Shown: positions 26,368 through 35,879 of the stretch, piece by piece
How the letters are laid out: every line of letters begins with the position of its first letter
Position numbering within the stretch: position 1 is the first letter of the stretch
Assembly (NCBI RefSeq): GCF_900172265.1
Contig: NZ_FWFK01000001.1
Location: 62,001 to 126,000, forward strand
Length of the DNA stretch: 64,000 bases
Direction: 5' to 3'
Origin: Roseivivax jejudonensis
GTDB lineage: Bacteria > Pseudomonadota > Alphaproteobacteria > Rhodobacterales > Rhodobacteraceae
Translations under genes and position numbers: made by a program
Notes under the pieces: model-generated
Database searches by the model: none
What the model was told of the DNA's origin: nothing
The model's input: the letters and a program-made list of their open reading frames with translations, nothing else

Positions 26368-27132
26368 ATGCTTGCCACCATCTCGAAACCCCGCGTCTTG
26401 CTGCCGCTTCTGAGCCTCGTCGTCGTGGTCGGCGGCTGGGAACTCGTCGGGCGCAGCATCAACCCGCTGCTTTTCGCGCCGCCCTCGGTCGTCGCCCAGC
26501 AATTCGCCGAACTGCTTGCGACAGGAGAACTCCAGCGGGCCGCGACGATCACCGTTCAGGCACTGTTTCTTGGCTACGCGCTCGCCGTCGTCGCGGGCAT
26601 CCCCTTCGGCATCGTCATGGGGGCATGGGAACGCTTCGGCGACATTCTTCAGCCGTATCTCTACGCGATCTTCTCGACCCCGCGGGTCGTCGTGGTGCCG
26701 CTCATCATCGTGTGGTTCGGGATCGGCTTCGAGGCGCGGTTGTTCCTCGTGTTCTTCTGGTCCGCCATCGCGATCAGCGTGAACACCGCGCAGGGCGTGC
26801 GCCATGCGCGGCCGGACCTCGTCGAGGTGGCGCGCTCCTACCGGGCCAACCGCGTGCAGATGGCGCGGCACGTCCTGATCCCGGGTGCGATCCCCTTCGT
26901 GGTGGCGGGCCTCCGGATCGGGGCGGAGCGCGCTATCGTGGGCGTCATCATCGGCGAGATGTTCCTGCAGATCGTGGGCCTCGGAGGCGTGATCCAGAAG
27001 GGCTCAGAAGAGCTGCTTCCGGCCAAGATGCTGTGCGCCGTCGTCATCATCGCGACGCTGGGCACGATCATCGTGACCCTGCTCGATACGTTCGAGAAAC
27101 GCTTTCAGAACTGGAAGGGAGACGCTGCCTGA
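26368..27132 (+). CDS. nitrate/taurine-type ABC transporter permease (system B, second)
   Basis: A 254-residue permease paralogous to the preceding one, with EAA loop EVARSYRANRVQMARHVLIPGAIPFVVAGLRIGAERA. ATG 26368 is used because AGGGAGG lies 6 nt upstream; an adjacent TTG (26365) is too close to it. It is followed by a 132-bp gap and then the system-B binding protein. Confidence 0.9.
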   Translation: MLATISKPRVLLPLLSLVVVVGGWELVGRSINPLLFAPPSVVAQQFAELLATGELQRAATITVQALFLGYALAVVAGIPFGIVMGAWERFGDILQPYLYAIFSTPRVVVVPLIIVWFGIGFEARLFLVFFWSAIAISVNTAQGVRHARPDLVEVARSYRANRVQMARHVLIPGAIPFVVAGLRIGAERAIVGVIIGEMFLQIVGLGGVIQKGSEELLPAKMLCAVVIIATLGTIIVTLLDTFEKRFQNWKGDAA

Positions 27133-27264
27133 TCCCGTGACGCCAAGAACGCGTCGGCAGGCGTGCGGGCGCCCTCGCAAAGCCGACCAAAGGGACATCG
27201 CACCCGCCCCGCTCGCCGGAGGAGGATCGGCACCGGGGCATCGGCAACCAAGGAGGAGGAGAAG

Positions 27265-28296
27265 ATGACCATGACTGCCAATCTCGGAACGCTCGCCGCA
27301 TCGGCGAGCCTCGCCGCGGTGTTCGCCGCGGGCGGGACCGCCGCTTCGGCGCAGACCTTCGATCTTTCGGGCACGGAGGTCACCATCGGCACCGCGCAGG
27401 CGCAGGTGCTCAACGTCGGCACGCTGCGCATGATCGAAATGCTCGAGAGCTGGGGCGCGGATGTGACGCGCGTCGAGCTTCCGAACATCTCGGGGCTCGA
27501 AGCCATCGTGGCCGACCGGATCGACGTCGCCGCGCGCAGTTCCGACGAGATCATCTCGGGACAGTCGCGCGACGTCGACGTGGTCGCGTTCGGCGCACCG
27601 ATCTCGACCATGCACTACGCCGTCGTCTCGTCCGAAGGCGTCGCCAGCATGGAAGACCTCGAGGGCGGCGCGATCGCCACCAGCGGACCGGGCGGCTTCA
27701 ACGGCATGCTGTTCCGCTACATGCTCCGCCAAGCCGGCCTCGAACCCGAGGTGGACGTGCAGGTCGTGCCTGTCGGCGGCAGCTCCGAACGCGCGGCCGC
27801 CGTCATGGCCGGGCAGGTTCAGGCGACGATCGTCTACATCGACAACTGGCTGGCGATGAAGGAGCAGGGCGCGAACACGCAGCTGCTCGGCTATGTCGCC
27901 GATCTCGTGCCCGGCCTGTCGTCGCGCGCGATCTACGCCCCACGCGAGTACATCGAGGCAAACGAAGAGCTGGTCACGGCGATCGCCTGCGCCAATCTCG
28001 AGATCAACCACTGGATAAATTCCAGCAAGGAGGATTTCGTGTCCTACACGATGGACAACGTGCGCGGCGCCAACGAGGCCGCGGTTTCGGCCTTCTACGA
28101 TGTGGCGGTGGAAATCGAGATGTTCCCGACCGATCCGCAGGCGGTGCTCAACACCTCGGGCTATCAGGCGCTCGCCGATCTCATGCACGACGGCGGCGCG
28201 ATCGAGGAGGAACTGGACGCGGCGAACTTTGTCACCCACACCTATCTCGAAGAGGCGGCCGGCATGGGCTGCGGCACCGGCGAGATGGCAAGCTGA
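27265..28296 (+). CDS. ABC transporter substrate-binding protein (system B, NMT1-like)
   Basis: A 343-residue exported binding protein with a signal peptide (residues about 1-29, TAASAQ) and an NMT1/SsuA-like fold: TVTIGTAQAQ-type first strand, ISGLEAIVADRIDVAARSSDE, GGFNGMLFRYMLRQAGLEP and PVGGSSERAAAVMAGQVQATIVY. The ATG at 27265 follows a repeated AGGAGGAGGA ribosome-binding site. Two Cys near the C-terminus and in AIACAN could form a disulfide. It feeds the permeases at 25600 and 26368. The presence of a CoA ligase next in the operon suggests a carboxylic acid ligand. Confidence 0.85.
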   Translation: MTMTANLGTLAASASLAAVFAAGGTAASAQTFDLSGTEVTIGTAQAQVLNVGTLRMIEMLESWGADVTRVELPNISGLEAIVADRIDVAARSSDEIISGQSRDVDVVAFGAPISTMHYAVVSSEGVASMEDLEGGAIATSGPGGFNGMLFRYMLRQAGLEPEVDVQVVPVGGSSERAAAVMAGQVQATIVYIDNWLAMKEQGANTQLLGYVADLVPGLSSRAIYAPREYIEANEELVTAIACANLEINHWINSSKEDFVSYTMDNVRGANEAAVSAFYDVAVEIEMFPTDPQAVLNTSGYQALADLMHDGGAIEEELDAANFVTHTYLEEAAGMGCGTGEMAS

Positions 28297-28303
28297 CCCG
28301 CCG

Positions 28304-28375
28304 GGTCGGCGGGCCGGTCCCGCCGACCGACGAGCGTTACCCGCGCCCCGGCGCGCCTGACGGCGCCCGGGGCGC
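28304..28375 (+). other. two intercistronic hairpins after the system-B binding protein
   Basis: A perfect 10-bp stem GGTCGGCGGG/CCCGCCGACC (28304-28328, 5-nt loop) is followed by a second imperfect GC hairpin whose outer 9-bp stem pairs 28343-28351 with 28367-28375. Neither has a T run. They probably protect the binding-protein mRNA or attenuate the CoA ligase. Confidence 0.55.
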
Positions 28376-28409
28376 GCGGCCAGAAGCGGACCCGCGAGGA
28401 AGAGACATC

Positions 28410-29942
28410 ATGGCGGACACGATTGCAGACCTGATCGCGCCTCACCCGGACGACGCCCCCGCGCTCGGCGCGCCCGGGCGCGGCTGGATGGACTACGGCG
28501 CGCTGCGCGCGCTTTCGGGCTACGTCCATACGGCGCTGCGCGCCGCGGGCGTCGGCCCCGAGGACCGCGTGGCCATCGTGCTGCCGAACGGGCCGGAGAT
28601 GGCCGCGGCCTTCGTGACGATCGCCCAGGCGGCCACGACCGCACCGCTGAACCCGGCATATCGGGAGGAGGAGTTCGCCTTCTACCTCGAGGATCTGGGC
28701 GCCCGCGCGATCGTCGTTGCGGCCGACTACGACGGCCCGGCACTCGCCGCCGCGGGTCGGTTCGGGCTGACGGTGCTTCGGCTTGCCGCGGATCCCGAAG
28801 CGCCCGCCGGATCGTTCTCGCTGTCGCCCGAGGGCGAGACCACCAGCGCGCCGGAAGGAACACCGGGCGCGCGGGACGTGGCGCTCATCCTGCACACATC
28901 CGGCACGACCTCGCGGCCCAAGATCGTGCCGCTGCTGCACGCCAACATCGCGGCCTCGGCCCGGAACGTCGCGGCCTCGCTCGACCTGACGGCGCGAGAC
29001 AGGTGCCTGAACATCATGCCGCTCTTTCACATCCACGGGCTGATCGCCGCCCTGACGGGATCGTTCGCCGCCGGCGGCTCAATTGCCTGCGCCCCGGGCT
29101 TCGACGCCCTGCGCTTCTTCGGCTGGCTGCGGGAGGCACGGCCCAGCTGGTACACGGCGGTGCCGACAATGCATCAGGCGATCCTCGCCCGGGCGCCGCG
29201 CAACGCCGAGGCCATCGCCGAGGCGCCGCTCCGCTTTCTGCGTTCGTCGTCCTCGTCCCTTCCCGGGCCGGTCATGACGCGGCTGGCCGAGACGTTCGGC
29301 GCGCCGGTGGTCGAGGCCTACGGCATGACGGAGGCCGCCCATCAGATGTGCTGCAACCCGATCCGGCCGGGCGCGCAGAAACCCGGCGCGGTCGGCCTGC
29401 CGGCGGGCCCCGAGGTTCGGATCGCCGACGAGATCGAGGACCGGCTGATCGACGGTACGGGCGAGGTCGTGATCTCGGGCCCGAACGTCACGCCGGGCTA
29501 CGAGGGCAATCCCGAGGCCAATGCCAAGAACTTCTTCGAGGATGGCGGCAAGCGCTGGTTCCGCACCGGCGATCAGGGCGCCTTCGACGACGAGGGATAC
29601 CTGACGCTGACCGGTCGATTGAAGGAAATCATCAATCGCGGCGGCGAGAAGATAAGCCCGCTTGAGGTGGACGGCGTCCTGTCCGATCATCCGGCCGTGG
29701 CGCAGGCGGTAACATTCGCCCTGCCCCACCCGAAGCTCGGCGAGGATGTGGCCGCCGCGATCGTGCTGGCCGAGGGCGCAGAGGCGACGGAGCGCGAGAT
29801 CCGCGACTTCGCCGCGGCGCGACTCGCCGAATTCAAGGTTCCGCGCAAGGTTCTGATCCTCGACGAGATCCCCAAGGGCGCGACCGGCAAGCTCCAGCGC
29901 ATCGGACTGGCCGCGAAACTCGGTCTGGCTGAGGACGCCTGA
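28410..29942 (+). CDS. AMP-forming acyl-CoA synthetase, AAE3/oxalyl-CoA synthetase-like
   Basis: A 510-residue ANL-superfamily ligase with the P-loop HTSGTTSRPK (residues 162-171), NIMPLFHIHGL, WYTAVPTMHQAIL, AYGMTEAAHQM, WFRTGDQG, GRLKEIINRGGEKISP and the catalytic C-terminal Lys in IPKGATGKLQR. The IMPLFHIHG and WYTAVPT motifs are typical of the Pcs60/AAE3 group, which activates oxalate and other small dicarboxylates. It uses ATP and CoA to form an acyl-CoA. It lies downstream of ABC system B and upstream of a ketopantoate-reductase-like gene. Confidence 0.85.
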   Translation: MADTIADLIAPHPDDAPALGAPGRGWMDYGALRALSGYVHTALRAAGVGPEDRVAIVLPNGPEMAAAFVTIAQAATTAPLNPAYREEEFAFYLEDLGARAIVVAADYDGPALAAAGRFGLTVLRLAADPEAPAGSFSLSPEGETTSAPEGTPGARDVALILHTSGTTSRPKIVPLLHANIAASARNVAASLDLTARDRCLNIMPLFHIHGLIAALTGSFAAGGSIACAPGFDALRFFGWLREARPSWYTAVPTMHQAILARAPRNAEAIAEAPLRFLRSSSSSLPGPVMTRLAETFGAPVVEAYGMTEAAHQMCCNPIRPGAQKPGAVGLPAGPEVRIADEIEDRLIDGTGEVVISGPNVTPGYEGNPEANAKNFFEDGGKRWFRTGDQGAFDDEGYLTLTGRLKEIINRGGEKISPLEVDGVLSDHPAVAQAVTFALPHPKLGEDVAAAIVLAEGAEATEREIRDFAAARLAEFKVPRKVLILDEIPKGATGKLQRIGLAAKLGLAEDA

Positions 29943-30020
29943 CCCCGCGCGGCACCGCCCCGCAACATGAACGGGCCAACGACACGAAAAGGGAGGGGCG
30001 CTGCGCGCCCGGAGACCAAC

Positions 30021-30998
30021 TTGAAGATCTGCATTTTCGGCGCCGGTGCGATCGGCGGATACATGGCGGCCAAGCTCGCGCAGGCAGGCGCGGACGTGAG
30101 CGTCGTCGCGCGCGGCCCTCACCTTGCCGCGATGCAGGCGAACGGCCTGCGCCTCATCGAGGGCGAAACCGACACGCACGTCGATATCACCGCCGAGGAG
30201 GATCCCGCCCGGCTCGGCCCGCAGGACTACGTGATCGTCACGCTCAAGGCGCATTCGGTGCCTCCCGTCGTGGACAAGATGCAGCCGCTGATCGGGCCGG
30301 AGACCACGATCGTTTCGGGCGTCAACGGCCTGCCCTGGTGGTATTTCCACGGCCACGGCGGCCCCTACGAGGGCACGCGGCTCGAAACCGTCGACCCGGG
30401 CAACGCGCAGTGGGACGGGTTCGGCCCCGATCGCGTTCTGGGCTGCGTGGTATATCCCGCCGCCGAGGTGTCAGAGCCCGGCGTGGTGCGCCATATCGAG
30501 GGCAATCGCTTCTCGCTGGGTGAGCCCGACGGCTCCAAATCCGAGCGGGCGCAAGCGTTGTCGAAGGCGCTGGCCGAAGCCGGCCTGCGCGCGCCGGTTC
30601 GGCCGCGCCTGCGCGACGAGATCTGGCTGAAGCTTTGGGGGAACCTGTCCTTCAACCCGATTTCCGCGCTGACGCACGCGACACTCGATGTCCTGTGCAC
30701 CGATGACGGAACGCGCCAGGTCGCGCGCGCCATGATGGTCGAGGCGCAGCAGATCGCCGAGACGCTGGACATCAAGTTCCCTGTCGATGTCGACCGCCGC
30801 ATTCGCGGCGGCGCGGAGGTCGGCGCGCATCGCACGTCCATGCTGCAGGACCTGGAGGCGGGCCGACCGATGGAGATCGATGCGCTCGTGCGCTCGGTGC
30901 AGGAACTTGGCCGGATCACGAGCATCCCGACGCCGACGATCGACACAGTGCTGGCCCTCGTGACCCTGCGCGCCCGCGTCGCCGGAACCTATCCCTGA
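30021..30998 (+). CDS. ketopantoate reductase family protein (ApbA/PanE-like)
   Basis: A 325-residue NADPH-dependent reductase with GAGAIGGYMAAKL at the N-terminus (GxGxxG), the conserved Lys in VTLKAHSVP, and the C-terminal helical domain with EIWLKLWGNLSFNPISALT and the family Glu/Ser region. The TTG at 30021 is preferred (GGAG 6 nt upstream, domain starts at once); an ATG at 29967 lacks a ribosome-binding site. In catabolic operons such paralogs often reduce 2-oxoacids other than ketopantoate, so a pantothenate role should not be assumed. Confidence 0.82.
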   Translation: MKICIFGAGAIGGYMAAKLAQAGADVSVVARGPHLAAMQANGLRLIEGETDTHVDITAEEDPARLGPQDYVIVTLKAHSVPPVVDKMQPLIGPETTIVSGVNGLPWWYFHGHGGPYEGTRLETVDPGNAQWDGFGPDRVLGCVVYPAAEVSEPGVVRHIEGNRFSLGEPDGSKSERAQALSKALAEAGLRAPVRPRLRDEIWLKLWGNLSFNPISALTHATLDVLCTDDGTRQVARAMMVEAQQIAETLDIKFPVDVDRRIRGGAEVGAHRTSMLQDLEAGRPMEIDALVRSVQELGRITSIPTPTIDTVLALVTLRARVAGTYP

Positions 30999-31102
30999 GC
31001 ACCCTATTCGACGGGTCGACACTCAAAGACCGGGCCACGCCGACGCGGCGGTGAGACAGGAAATCGTTGCACTTGAGACGATGACACGGAACACTCCGCG
31101 CC

Positions 31103-31567
31103 ATGCGAGCCGCAGCGGACCCAGACGTGAGCAAGGACCTTCCGGACTTCGACCTCGCCCGGTTCCTGCCGTATCGCGTCACCGTTGTCGGCGAGCATCT
31201 CAGCGCCGGGCTCGCGCGGCGCTACCGGGCGGAGTTCGGGATCTCGGTAGCCGAATGGCGCGTGCTGGTGCATCTCGCCGATGCCGGAACGGTGTCGATC
31301 CGCGACCTCGAACGGCGCGTCCACCTCGAGAAATCCAAGGCCAGCCGCGCGGCCTCCCGGCTCGCGCGCGAAGGCTACGTGACCAAGGTTCCCGACCTGT
31401 CCGACCGGCGCCTCGTGTGCCTGTCCCTGAGCGATCGGGGGCGGTCGCTGATGGCCGATCTCCTGCCGCTCGCGGCCGCCTACCAGGCACGGCTCGAAGC
31501 GGTTGTCGGCAACAGCCTGCGCGATCTGGAAGCCGCGCTCGATCGGTTGATGCAGGAGGATCTGTGA
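31103..31567 (+). CDS. MarR-family transcriptional regulator
   Basis: A 154-residue MarR protein with the winged helix ISVAEWRVLVHLADAGTVSIRDLERRVHLEKSKASRAASRLAREGYV and the wing motif DLSDRRLVCLSLSDRG. The length is typical. It lies downstream of the system-B catabolic operon and upstream of xylA; it could control either. No obvious dyad is seen next to it. The ligand is probably an aromatic or other organic acid, as in many MarR proteins of catabolic operons (inference). Confidence 0.85.
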   Translation: MRAAADPDVSKDLPDFDLARFLPYRVTVVGEHLSAGLARRYRAEFGISVAEWRVLVHLADAGTVSIRDLERRVHLEKSKASRAASRLAREGYVTKVPDLSDRRLVCLSLSDRGRSLMADLLPLAAAYQARLEAVVGNSLRDLEAALDRLMQEDL

Positions 31568-31708
31568 GCCGGCCGGCGCCACGCCCCCCGCGGACCGTGC
31601 GGCGAATCGGTTGTAATGTCACGATCTGTCCGACCCTTCTGGACCCCGCGCAGCCGATCTGCGCATGATCCGCCCGAACTGATAGCGCAAACGGACCGGA
31701 GACACGGC

Positions 31709-33004
31709 ATGAGCGATTTCTTCGCAGACATTCCAAAGCTGACCTACGCCCCCGATGCCGAGGGCCTCGCGTTCCGGCACTACAACCCCGACGAGATGGT
31801 GATGGGCAAGCGCATGGAGGACCAGCTGCGATTTGCCTGCGCCTACTGGCACAGCTTCGCCTGGCCCGGCGGCGATCCGTTCGGCGGCCAGACTTTCGAC
31901 CGGCCGTGGTTCGGCGACACGATGGCCGATGCCCGGCTCAAGGCCGACGTCGCGTTCGAGATGTTCGATCTGCTGGGCGTGCCGTTCTTCTGCTTCCACG
32001 ATGTCGACATTCGGCCTGAAGGCGAAAGCTTTGCCGAGAGCCGCCGCAACTTCGAAGAGATTGTCGACATCTTCGCGGCAAAGATGGAGACATCGAAGAC
32101 CCGGCTCCTGTGGGGCACCGCCAACCTGTTCTCGAACCGGCGCTTCATGTCCGGCGCGGCGACTAACCCCGACCCCGATGTCTTCGCGTGGTCGGCCGCC
32201 ACGGTAAAGCTGTGCATGGACGCGACCCATCGGCTCGGTGGCGAAAACTATGTGCTCTGGGGCGGGCGCGAAGGCTATGAGACGCTGCTCAATACCGATC
32301 TGTCCCGCGAGCTCGACCAGATGGGCCGCTTCCTGTCGATGGTCGTGGACTACAAGCACAAGATCGGCTTTCCCGGTACGATCCTCATCGAACCGAAACC
32401 GCAGGAACCGACCAAGCATCAGTACGACTACGATGTCGCCACGGTCTACGGCAACCTCAAGCGCTTCGGTCTCGAGAACGAGGTCAAGGTCAACATCGAG
32501 CAGGGTCACGCGATCCTCGCCGGGCACAGCTTCGAGCACGAGATCGCGCTGGCGAACGCGCTTGGCGTGTTCGGATCGATCGACATGAACCGCAACGACT
32601 ACCAGTCCGGTTGGGACACCGACCAGTTCCCGAACAATGTGCCCGAAGTCGCGCTGGCGTATTACGAGATTCTCAAGGGCGGCGGCTTCGGCACCGGCGG
32701 CACCAATTTCGACGCCAAGCTCCGGCGCCAGTCCCTCGATCCGGAGGATCTTGTGGCGGCTCATGCCGGTGCGATGGACGTATGCGCGCGCGGGCTCAAG
32801 GCGGCGGCGCGCATGCTCGAGGACGATGCGCTGGAGGCGCCGCGCCGCGCCCGGTATTCCGGCTGGGAAGATCCGCAGGCCCAGGCCATGCTCACGAGCG
32901 ACCTCGAGACGATTGCCGCGCGGGTCGAAGCCGAGGGGCTCGATCCGCAGCCCCGCTCGGGCCGGCAGGAGATCCTGGAGAACGTGGTGAATCGTTACGT
33001 CTGA
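31709..33004 (+). CDS. xylA: xylose isomerase
   Basis: A 431-residue class II xylose isomerase that converts D-xylose to D-xylulose. The N-terminus ([21 protein letters not shown]) and the catalytic/metal regions [88 protein letters not shown] and GGTNFDAK are all present. ATG 31709 gives the normal length. No xylulokinase or xylose transporter is adjacent, and the 3' end overlaps the convergent sulfotransferase gene by 10 nt. Confidence 0.97.
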   Translation: MSDFFADIPKLTYAPDAEGLAFRHYNPDEMVMGKRMEDQLRFACAYWHSFAWPGGDPFGGQTFDRPWFGDTMADARLKADVAFEMFDLLGVPFFCFHDVDIRPEGESFAESRRNFEEIVDIFAAKMETSKTRLLWGTANLFSNRRFMSGAATNPDPDVFAWSAATVKLCMDATHRLGGENYVLWGGREGYETLLNTDLSRELDQMGRFLSMVVDYKHKIGFPGTILIEPKPQEPTKHQYDYDVATVYGNLKRFGLENEVKVNIEQGHAILAGHSFEHEIALANALGVFGSIDMNRNDYQSGWDTDQFPNNVPEVALAYYEILKGGGFGTGGTNFDAKLRRQSLDPEDLVAAHAGAMDVCARGLKAAARMLEDDALEAPRRARYSGWEDPQAQAMLTSDLETIAARVEAEGLDPQPRSGRQEILENVVNRYV

Positions 33005-33888
33005 ACGGACGCGCGTGCCGTGGCGGCCGGCGTCGGCCGCCGGCGCAGCGCCTCCGAGTGAAGGCGCGCATCCGCAGCGTAATAGTCGGCGATGAACGCC
33101 TCCACGTCGGGGCCGAAATCCACGTCTCGGTAGCTCTGGGCGGCGTCGGTAAAGGCCGCGCTGTTCATCCAGAGCGGATGCAGCGCCGCCTTGACCGGCC
33201 GCGGCAGAAGCCGGCGGCCGACAAAGCGCGCGGCCGGCTGCAACGACTTCGACCACCGGGTCGGCTGGCGCCGCGAATGCGTGTGCGCCACTTCGATCGT
33301 CAGCCCGCTCTCGGCCTCGATCCAGTCCACGAGAGCGCGCATGTCCTCGACCGGAAACACCGTGCACAGGCGCGTGCCGTCCGGGGTATCGACATAGTCG
33401 ACCTGCCGGGTGAAGTGCACGAATTCGATGTCGGTGAAGCGATCGCGCGCGGACAGCCAGTCGCACACCGCGGACGCTTCGCGCCGGACGAGCGGATCGT
33501 CGGCGCTGATGGCCCCGGCGTCGCGGAACTCCTTGAGACGCTGCATCAGCGCCGAAACGAAACGATCGCGCGGCGCGCGTACGACGGCGAACGGGCGCGC
33601 CTCCGACAGCGCACGCCACGTGCGCGGCAGCTCCGAACGGATGGCAGCCAGCGGCAGATGCGCCGGATGGATCCGGCCGAGGACCGGGTGATCGAAGCCA
33701 TTGCCGCGCTCCGTCACGCGCTCGGCCTCCTCTGGCGACAGCCCGAGATCGTCGGCGAGCGGCCCGAAATCCGTTTCTCCGGGGATGGTCAGCGCCGAAC
33801 GCAGGCTCATGCCGGCGCATTTCGGCACGTGCAGAAAGAACAGCTTGCGGCGATGCAGGTATTTCACGCGCCAACCTTTCGGCACCAT
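32995..33888 (-). CDS. sulfotransferase-family protein (Sulfotransfer_2 type)
   Basis: A 297-residue protein with the PAPS 5'-phosphosulfate loop [12 protein letters not shown] (about residues 18-29), a 3'-phosphate motif in [18 protein letters not shown] and a downstream RRR-rich region. The fold is that of carbohydrate sulfotransferases used for surface polysaccharides. It has no signal peptide; the N-terminus is basic. It converges on xylA with a 10-nt overlap and is divergent from the next sulfotransferase. The acceptor is unknown. Confidence 0.75.
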   Translation of the reverse strand: MVPKGWRVKYLHRRKLFFLHVPKCAGMSLRSALTIPGETDFGPLADDLGLSPEEAERVTERGNGFDHPVLGRIHPAHLPLAAIRSELPRTWRALSEARPFAVVRAPRDRFVSALMQRLKEFRDAGAISADDPLVRREASAVCDWLSARDRFTDIEFVHFTRQVDYVDTPDGTRLCTVFPVEDMRALVDWIEAESGLTIEVAHTHSRRQPTRWSKSLQPAARFVGRRLLPRPVKAALHPLWMNSAAFTDAAQSYRDVDFGPDVEAFIADYYAADARLHSEALRRRPTPAATARASVQT

Positions 33889-33988
33889 ACGTTAACGGTT
33901 GAATAACGATCTCGGCTTCAACTGGAAACGGCCGGACGTTCGCACAATGGCGGGGCGTCTCGGCCACGAACCGGCGGGATCAAAGGCG

Positions 33989-34756
33989 ATGCGCGAAACG
34001 ATCAAACGGGCGGCGGGCGCCGGCGTGGCCGCGGTCTGTCGCCAATGCACGTTCGAGACTTGCATATTCGTGATCGCCCACATGCGGTGCGGCTCCACGG
34101 CGCTGTCGAATATCCTGTGCTCTCGGTCCGACCTGTCGGGGTATGGCGAGGCGCATATCCGCTACGATGGACCAGGCGCGCTCGGTCGGCTCGTCGTGAA
34201 CCAGGCCCTGCGCGGGGTATGGGCGCCGGCGGCTCGCGGTCTGTTCGACAAGATCCTTCACGACCGGCATGACGCCGCGGCCAGCCCCGAATTCTTCGCG
34301 GCGCGCGCGATCTTCGTCGCCCGAACGCCGAGCCCCGCGATTCGCTCGATCCGGCGCCTCTACGATCGGCTCGGGCGCAATGAGTACGACACCGACACGA
34401 AGGCGGCCGACTATTACGTGCGTCGGCTCTCGACGATCTCCGCCCTCTGGGACCGCTTCGCGCCGGAGCGTCGGGTCGCGCTGACGCACACGGCGCTGAT
34501 GGCCGACCCTCAGGCGAGCCTCGACCGGATCAGCGCGCGCTTCGCGCTCGATCCGCCCCTGCAGAATCGCTATGACAGCGCCGCCGCCTCGCGCCGGGGC
34601 GGTGGAGGCGACCCGTTCGACAGCGGGATGTTCGACCGCATCGTCGCGCGTTCACCCGGAACCGACGCGCCGGCGCACCTCGATATCGACCCTGCGCTGG
34701 GGGACGCGGCCGAGGCTCGATACGCGGAATTCGAAGCCCTCGCCCTGCGCGATTGA
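33989..34756 (+). CDS. sulfotransferase-like protein (Stf0-like PAPS loop)
   Basis: A 255-residue protein with a candidate PAPS loop FVIAHMRCGSTALSNIL near the N-terminus, followed by SGYGEAHIRY, and AIFVARTPSPAIRSIRRL as the likely 3'-phosphate motif. Start is uncertain: ATG 33989 has AAAGG close upstream; ATG 33947 and TTG 33899 are also in frame. It is divergent from the other sulfotransferase gene. Similar short sulfotransferases are common in Rhodobacterales and are usually linked to surface glycans. The acceptor is unknown. Confidence 0.7.
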   Translation: MRETIKRAAGAGVAAVCRQCTFETCIFVIAHMRCGSTALSNILCSRSDLSGYGEAHIRYDGPGALGRLVVNQALRGVWAPAARGLFDKILHDRHDAAASPEFFAARAIFVARTPSPAIRSIRRLYDRLGRNEYDTDTKAADYYVRRLSTISALWDRFAPERRVALTHTALMADPQASLDRISARFALDPPLQNRYDSAAASRRGGGGDPFDSGMFDRIVARSPGTDAPAHLDIDPALGDAAEARYAEFEALALRD

Positions 34757-34846
34757 GCGGCCGCTCGCGGCCCCAATGAGCTAGGCCATTGCACTCGCGA
34801 CCGCTTTCGCGCTTCATTGACGCGACGGGACCCGGGGGCAGCCGAC

Positions 34847-35614
34847 ATGACACGCGCCAGTATCGACCTCAACTGCGACATGGGCGAGGGCTTCGGGCAC
34901 TGGAGCTACGGCGACGCGCCGGACGAGGACCTGATGCCGATCATCTCCTCGGCGAACGTGGCCACGGGGTTCCACGCCGGCGATCCGATGATCATGGATC
35001 GGCTTGCCGGGCTCGCGCGAGAGCATGACGTGGGGCTCGGCGCGCACCCGGCCTATCGCGACATGCAGGGGTTCGGTCGCCGCGCCATCGCGGCGTCGAG
35101 CGAGGAACTCGTCAACGACATCCTTTATCAGGTGGGCGCGCTCGACATCTTCGCGCGCCGGCACGGGATCGCGCTCAGCCACGTGAAGCCGCACGGTGCG
35201 CTCTACATGACCGCCGCGAAGGACCGCGCGCTGTCGGAAAAGCTGATCGAGGCGCTGCAGGTCGTCGCACCGAACCTGCCGATTTTTTGCATGGGCGTGT
35301 CCGAGACATGGGAGGTCGCGCAAGCGGCGGGCCATCCCGCACGGCGCGAATTCTATGCCGACCGCGAATACGACGCCTCGGGTGCGATCGTGTTCGCGCG
35401 CAAGGCCCCGAGTTTCGAGCCCGCCGCGCTGGCCGACAAATGCGTGCGCGCCTGCGTCGAAGGCAAGGTCACCTGCATCGACGGGCACGACGTCGACGTC
35501 GCCTTCGAGTCGATATGCTTTCACTCCGACACGCCCGGCGCGCGCGACATCGGCCGCGCCATCCGCGACGCGCTCGAGGCCGAGGGCATCACGGTCGCCC
35601 GTCCCGCATCCTGA
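34847..35614 (+). CDS. pxpA: 5-oxoprolinase subunit A, LamB/YcsF family
   Basis: A 255-residue protein with the family start IDLNCDMGEGFG (residues 6-17), ANVATGFHAGDP, GAHPAYRDMQGFGRR and LSHVKPHGALY. PxpA works with PxpB and PxpC in ATP-dependent opening of 5-oxoproline (pyroglutamate). Here it heads an operon with a biotin carrier, a biotin carboxylase and two carboxyltransferase-like subunits. ATG 34847 is chosen over an in-frame ATG at 34817 because the conserved domain starts there. The true substrate may be another lactam. Confidence 0.9.
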   Translation: MTRASIDLNCDMGEGFGHWSYGDAPDEDLMPIISSANVATGFHAGDPMIMDRLAGLAREHDVGLGAHPAYRDMQGFGRRAIAASSEELVNDILYQVGALDIFARRHGIALSHVKPHGALYMTAAKDRALSEKLIEALQVVAPNLPIFCMGVSETWEVAQAAGHPARREFYADREYDASGAIVFARKAPSFEPAALADKCVRACVEGKVTCIDGHDVDVAFESICFHSDTPGARDIGRAIRDALEAEGITVARPAS

Positions 35615-35634
35615 CCCCCAACGGAGGCCCGATC

Positions 35635-35871
35635 ATGGCCAAGGAAATTCAGTGCCCCCTGCCCGGCATCTTCTATCGCAAACCCGCGCCGGAAGAGCCG
35701 CCCTTCGTCGAGGACGGTGGAGCGGTCGAGGCGGGCGCGGTGATCGGGCTTGTCGAGGTGATGAAGTCCTTCCACGAGGTGACGGCCGAGGAAGCGGGTG
35801 AGAATATCCGCTTCGAGGTCGAGAACGAGGGCCAGGTAACCGCGGGCGCCGTGCTCGCGCGGATGGACTGA
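35635..35871 (+). CDS. small biotin carboxyl carrier protein
   Basis: A 78-residue single biotinyl-lipoyl domain: CPLPGIFYRKPAPEEPPFVEDG at the start, and VIGLVEVMKSFHEV with the biotin-accepting Lys44 (VMKS replaces the usual AMKM). No Ala/Pro-rich N-terminal extension, unlike AccB. Both neighbours, pxpA (20 bp) and accC-like (8 bp), are in the same operon. It would shuttle carboxybiotin between the biotin carboxylase at 35880 and the AHS1/AHS2 subunits. Confidence 0.85.
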   Translation: MAKEIQCPLPGIFYRKPAPEEPPFVEDGGAVEAGAVIGLVEVMKSFHEVTAEEAGENIRFEVENEGQVTAGAVLARMD

Positions 35872-35879
35872 TCCGGCGC

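Noticed and set aside
30021-30998. panE of pantothenate biosynthesis
   Set aside because: The family is right, but it sits in a catabolic operon without panB/panC, so a pantothenate role is not supported.
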